From Candidatus Dormiibacterota bacterium (GTDB taxonomy: Bacteria > Acidobacteriota > Polarisedimenticolia > Gp22-AA2): a DNA stretch of 64,000 nucleotides. The stretch is from the NCBI GenBank assembly GCA_035635555.1, contig DASQAT010000028.1, forward strand, positions 71,885 through 135,884, given 5' to 3'. Below are positions 62,590 through 64,000 of this stretch, piece after piece. Position numbers and translations under genes: made by a program. Numbering within the stretch: the stretch's first letter is position 1; every line of letters starts with the position of its first letter. The notes under the pieces are model-generated. The model made no database searches and was not told where the DNA came from. It saw only the letters and a program-made list of their open reading frames with translations.

Positions 62590-64000
62590 ATGACCGTTCC
62601 TCCTCCAGGCCCTCCCGTGAAGCGCGTTCATCTCATCGGCATCTGCGGCACGGGGATGGGATCGCTCGCCGGCCTCCTGGCCGACGCCGGCTACGACGTG
62701 CGCGGATCGGACGAGGCGGTCTATCCCCCCATGAGCACGATGCTGCGCGACAAGGGGATCCGCGTCCTCGAGGGGTACCGGGCGGACCACCTCGACGACC
62801 GGCCCGACCTGGTCGTGATCGGCAATATAGCCACGAAGTCGAACCCCGAGGCGGTCGCGGCGATCGAGCGCGGCCTTTCCTACGCCAGCATGCCGCAGGC
62901 GATCGGAAGACTGTTCCTGGAAGGGCGGCATTCGATCGTGGTGGCGGGGACGCACGGCAAGACGACCACCGCCGGGATCATGGCGTGGACGCTGACCTCG
63001 GCCGGTCGCGATCCTTCGTTCCTCGTCGGAGGGGTACTGAAGAACTTCGACCGCTCCTACGGTCTCGGGCGGGGGGAGGAGTTCGTCATCGAGGGGGACG
63101 AGTACGAGACGTCGTTCTTCGACAAGGGCCCGAAGTTCCTGCACTACCGGCCCCAGAGCGTGATCCTGACATCCGTCGAATACGACCACGCCGAGATGTA
63201 CCCCGACCTCCAGTCGGTGAAGGAAGCGTTCAGGAAGCTCGTGGCGCTCGTCCCCCGCGACGGCCTGCTGGTCTACTGCGCCGACGACCCCAACGCGCGC
63301 GAGGCGGCCCGCGGAGCGCGCTCTCCGCTCGTCCCGTACGGCTGCGGACGGGGCGAGGGCTTCCGGGGCCACGTCCGCGAGGCCGGCTCCGAGGGGATGG
63401 AGTTCGAGGTCACGCAGGACGGTGCTCTGTTCGGCGTGTACCGCTCGCCGCTCACCGGGCTGCACAACCTGCGCAACATGCTCGGGGTGATCGCCGTCGC
63501 GCACCACCGCGGTCTGCCGGCGCAGGCCATCGGGGAGGGTCTCGCGACCTTTGCGGGAATGAAAAGGCGGCAGGACGTCCGCGGCGTCGCCGCGGGCGTG
63601 ACGGTCATCGACGACTTCGCGCACCACCCGACGGCCGTGCGCGCGACGCTGCAGGCCACGCGGGATCGGTATCCCGGACGGCGCATCTGGGCCGTCTTCG
63701 AGCCGCGCACCAACACCACGCGAAGAAGTGTCTTCCAGGAGGAGTACGCGAAGAGCTTCGACGACGCGGAGCGCATCGTCGTCGCCGCCGTCGACCACCC
63801 GGAGAGGGCGCCGGAGGGGCAGAGGTTCTCGGTCGAGCGGCTGATCGCGGATCTGCGCGCGCGCGGCAAGGACGCCGTGTCCATCCCGGGCGTCCCGGAC
63901 ATCGTCGACTTCGTGGCGAAGGAATCCCGCCGCGACGACGTGATCCTGGTGATGTCCAACGGGGCCTTCGGCGGGCTGCACGATCGGCTGCTCGCCGCCC
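62590..64000 (+). CDS. mpl: UDP-MurNAc:L-Ala-gamma-D-Glu-meso-DAP ligase, C-terminus beyond the window
   Basis: The first 470 residues of a Mur ligase are present without a stop. N-terminal Rossmann part KRVHLIGICGTGMGSLAG, ATP P-loop VVAGTHGKTTTAGIMAW, central domain with EGDEYETSFFDKGPKF and TSVEYDHAEMYPDL, and FAHHPTAVRATLQATRDRYP with VFEPRTNTTRRSVFQEEY, which separates Mpl from MurC. It reattaches recovered tripeptide to UDP-MurNAc in peptidoglycan recycling. The ATG at 62590 is 61 bases after the second exbD and may share its transcript. At the window edge the protein is near its normal full length (about 450-480). Confidence 0.92.
   Translation, partial: MTVPPPGPPVKRVHLIGICGTGMGSLAGLLADAGYDVRGSDEAVYPPMSTMLRDKGIRVLEGYRADHLDDRPDLVVIGNIATKSNPEAVAAIERGLSYASMPQAIGRLFLEGRHSIVVAGTHGKTTTAGIMAWTLTSAGRDPSFLVGGVLKNFDRSYGLGRGEEFVIEGDEYETSFFDKGPKFLHYRPQSVILTSVEYDHAEMYPDLQSVKEAFRKLVALVPRDGLLVYCADDPNAREAARGARSPLVPYGCGRGEGFRGHVREAGSEGMEFEVTQDGALFGVYRSPLTGLHNLRNMLGVIAVAHHRGLPAQAIGEGLATFAGMKRRQDVRGVAAGVTVIDDFAHHPTAVRATLQATRDRYPGRRIWAVFEPRTNTTRRSVFQEEYAKSFDDAERIVVAAVDHPERAPEGQRFSVERLIADLRARGKDAVSIPGVPDIVDFVAKESRRDDVILVMSNGAFGGLHDRLLAA

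Noticed and set aside
1-64000. CRISPR arrays, rRNA genes, insertion sequences, prophage genes
   Set aside because: No regularly spaced repeats, rRNA signatures, transposase motifs or terminal inverted repeats were found on either strand.

Overview
This 64 kb GC-rich bacterial segment has short intergenic spaces and frequent GTG/TTG starts. It carries Gram-negative envelope genes (TonB, ExbB, two ExbD, Mpl, DapF, several lipoproteins) and many secreted peptidases. The mix (paired M28 peptidases, S9 and S8 peptidases, a DUF2090 protein, an hslVU operon, Fn3 and cohesin-like secreted proteins) would fit an uncultivated Acidobacteriota or a related phylum. That assignment is inference; there is no rRNA gene to test it.

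Layout. 1-8.6 kb: the 5' part of a TPR protein, a CBS-pair protein, a secreted subtilase with a WGG-repeat tail and a membrane protein, then a GAF/fRMsr-like protein overlapping a PAS hybrid histidine kinase, and a small secreted Cys-rich protein. 8.6-12 kb: M28 peptidase, HAD hydrolase and DUF2090 aldolase-like protein in one overlapping operon. 12-38.2 kb: a nonribosomal peptide locus with a JmjC/cupin-8 oxygenase, a class V aminotransferase, two very large NRPSs (3238 and 4078 aa), and on the opposite strand an Asp/Asn beta-hydroxylase family protein with an MbtH-like protein, then a methyltransferase. 38.2-51 kb: S9 peptidase, tRNA-Leu(CAA), secreted proteins with cohesin-like, dockerin-like and cupredoxin-like modules, a second M28 peptidase, a TMTC-like GT-C/TPR protein and a membrane methyltransferase. 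51-64 kb: housekeeping genes: ADP-forming acyl-CoA synthetase, hslV-hslU-Fn3 lipoprotein-dapF-PGPGW operon, nth, a standalone sigma region-4 protein, and a TPR lipoprotein-tonB-exbB-exbD-exbD-mpl run that leaves the window.

How the genes work together. The NRPS line reads A-T / C-A-T-E / C-A-T on the first protein and C-T / C-A-T / C*-A-T / C-A-T-TE on the second. There are seven carrier domains but only six adenylation domains: the first module of the second protein has no A domain. One condensation domain (C*) has Ser-Glu where the catalytic His-His should be. The residue-5 A domain carries the full textbook threonine pocket code; the residue-1 code looks like glutamine. A strong sigma70-type promoter sits just ahead of the first NRPS. 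No exporter, phosphopantetheinyl transferase, siderophore receptor or cluster regulator is visible, so the product class is open.

Recurring architecture: strong rho-independent terminators, promoters of the form TTGACC/TTGACA-N17-(T/C)AtaaT placed close to start codons, and three convergent gene pairs whose stop codons overlap inside a 4-bp CTAG/CTAA.
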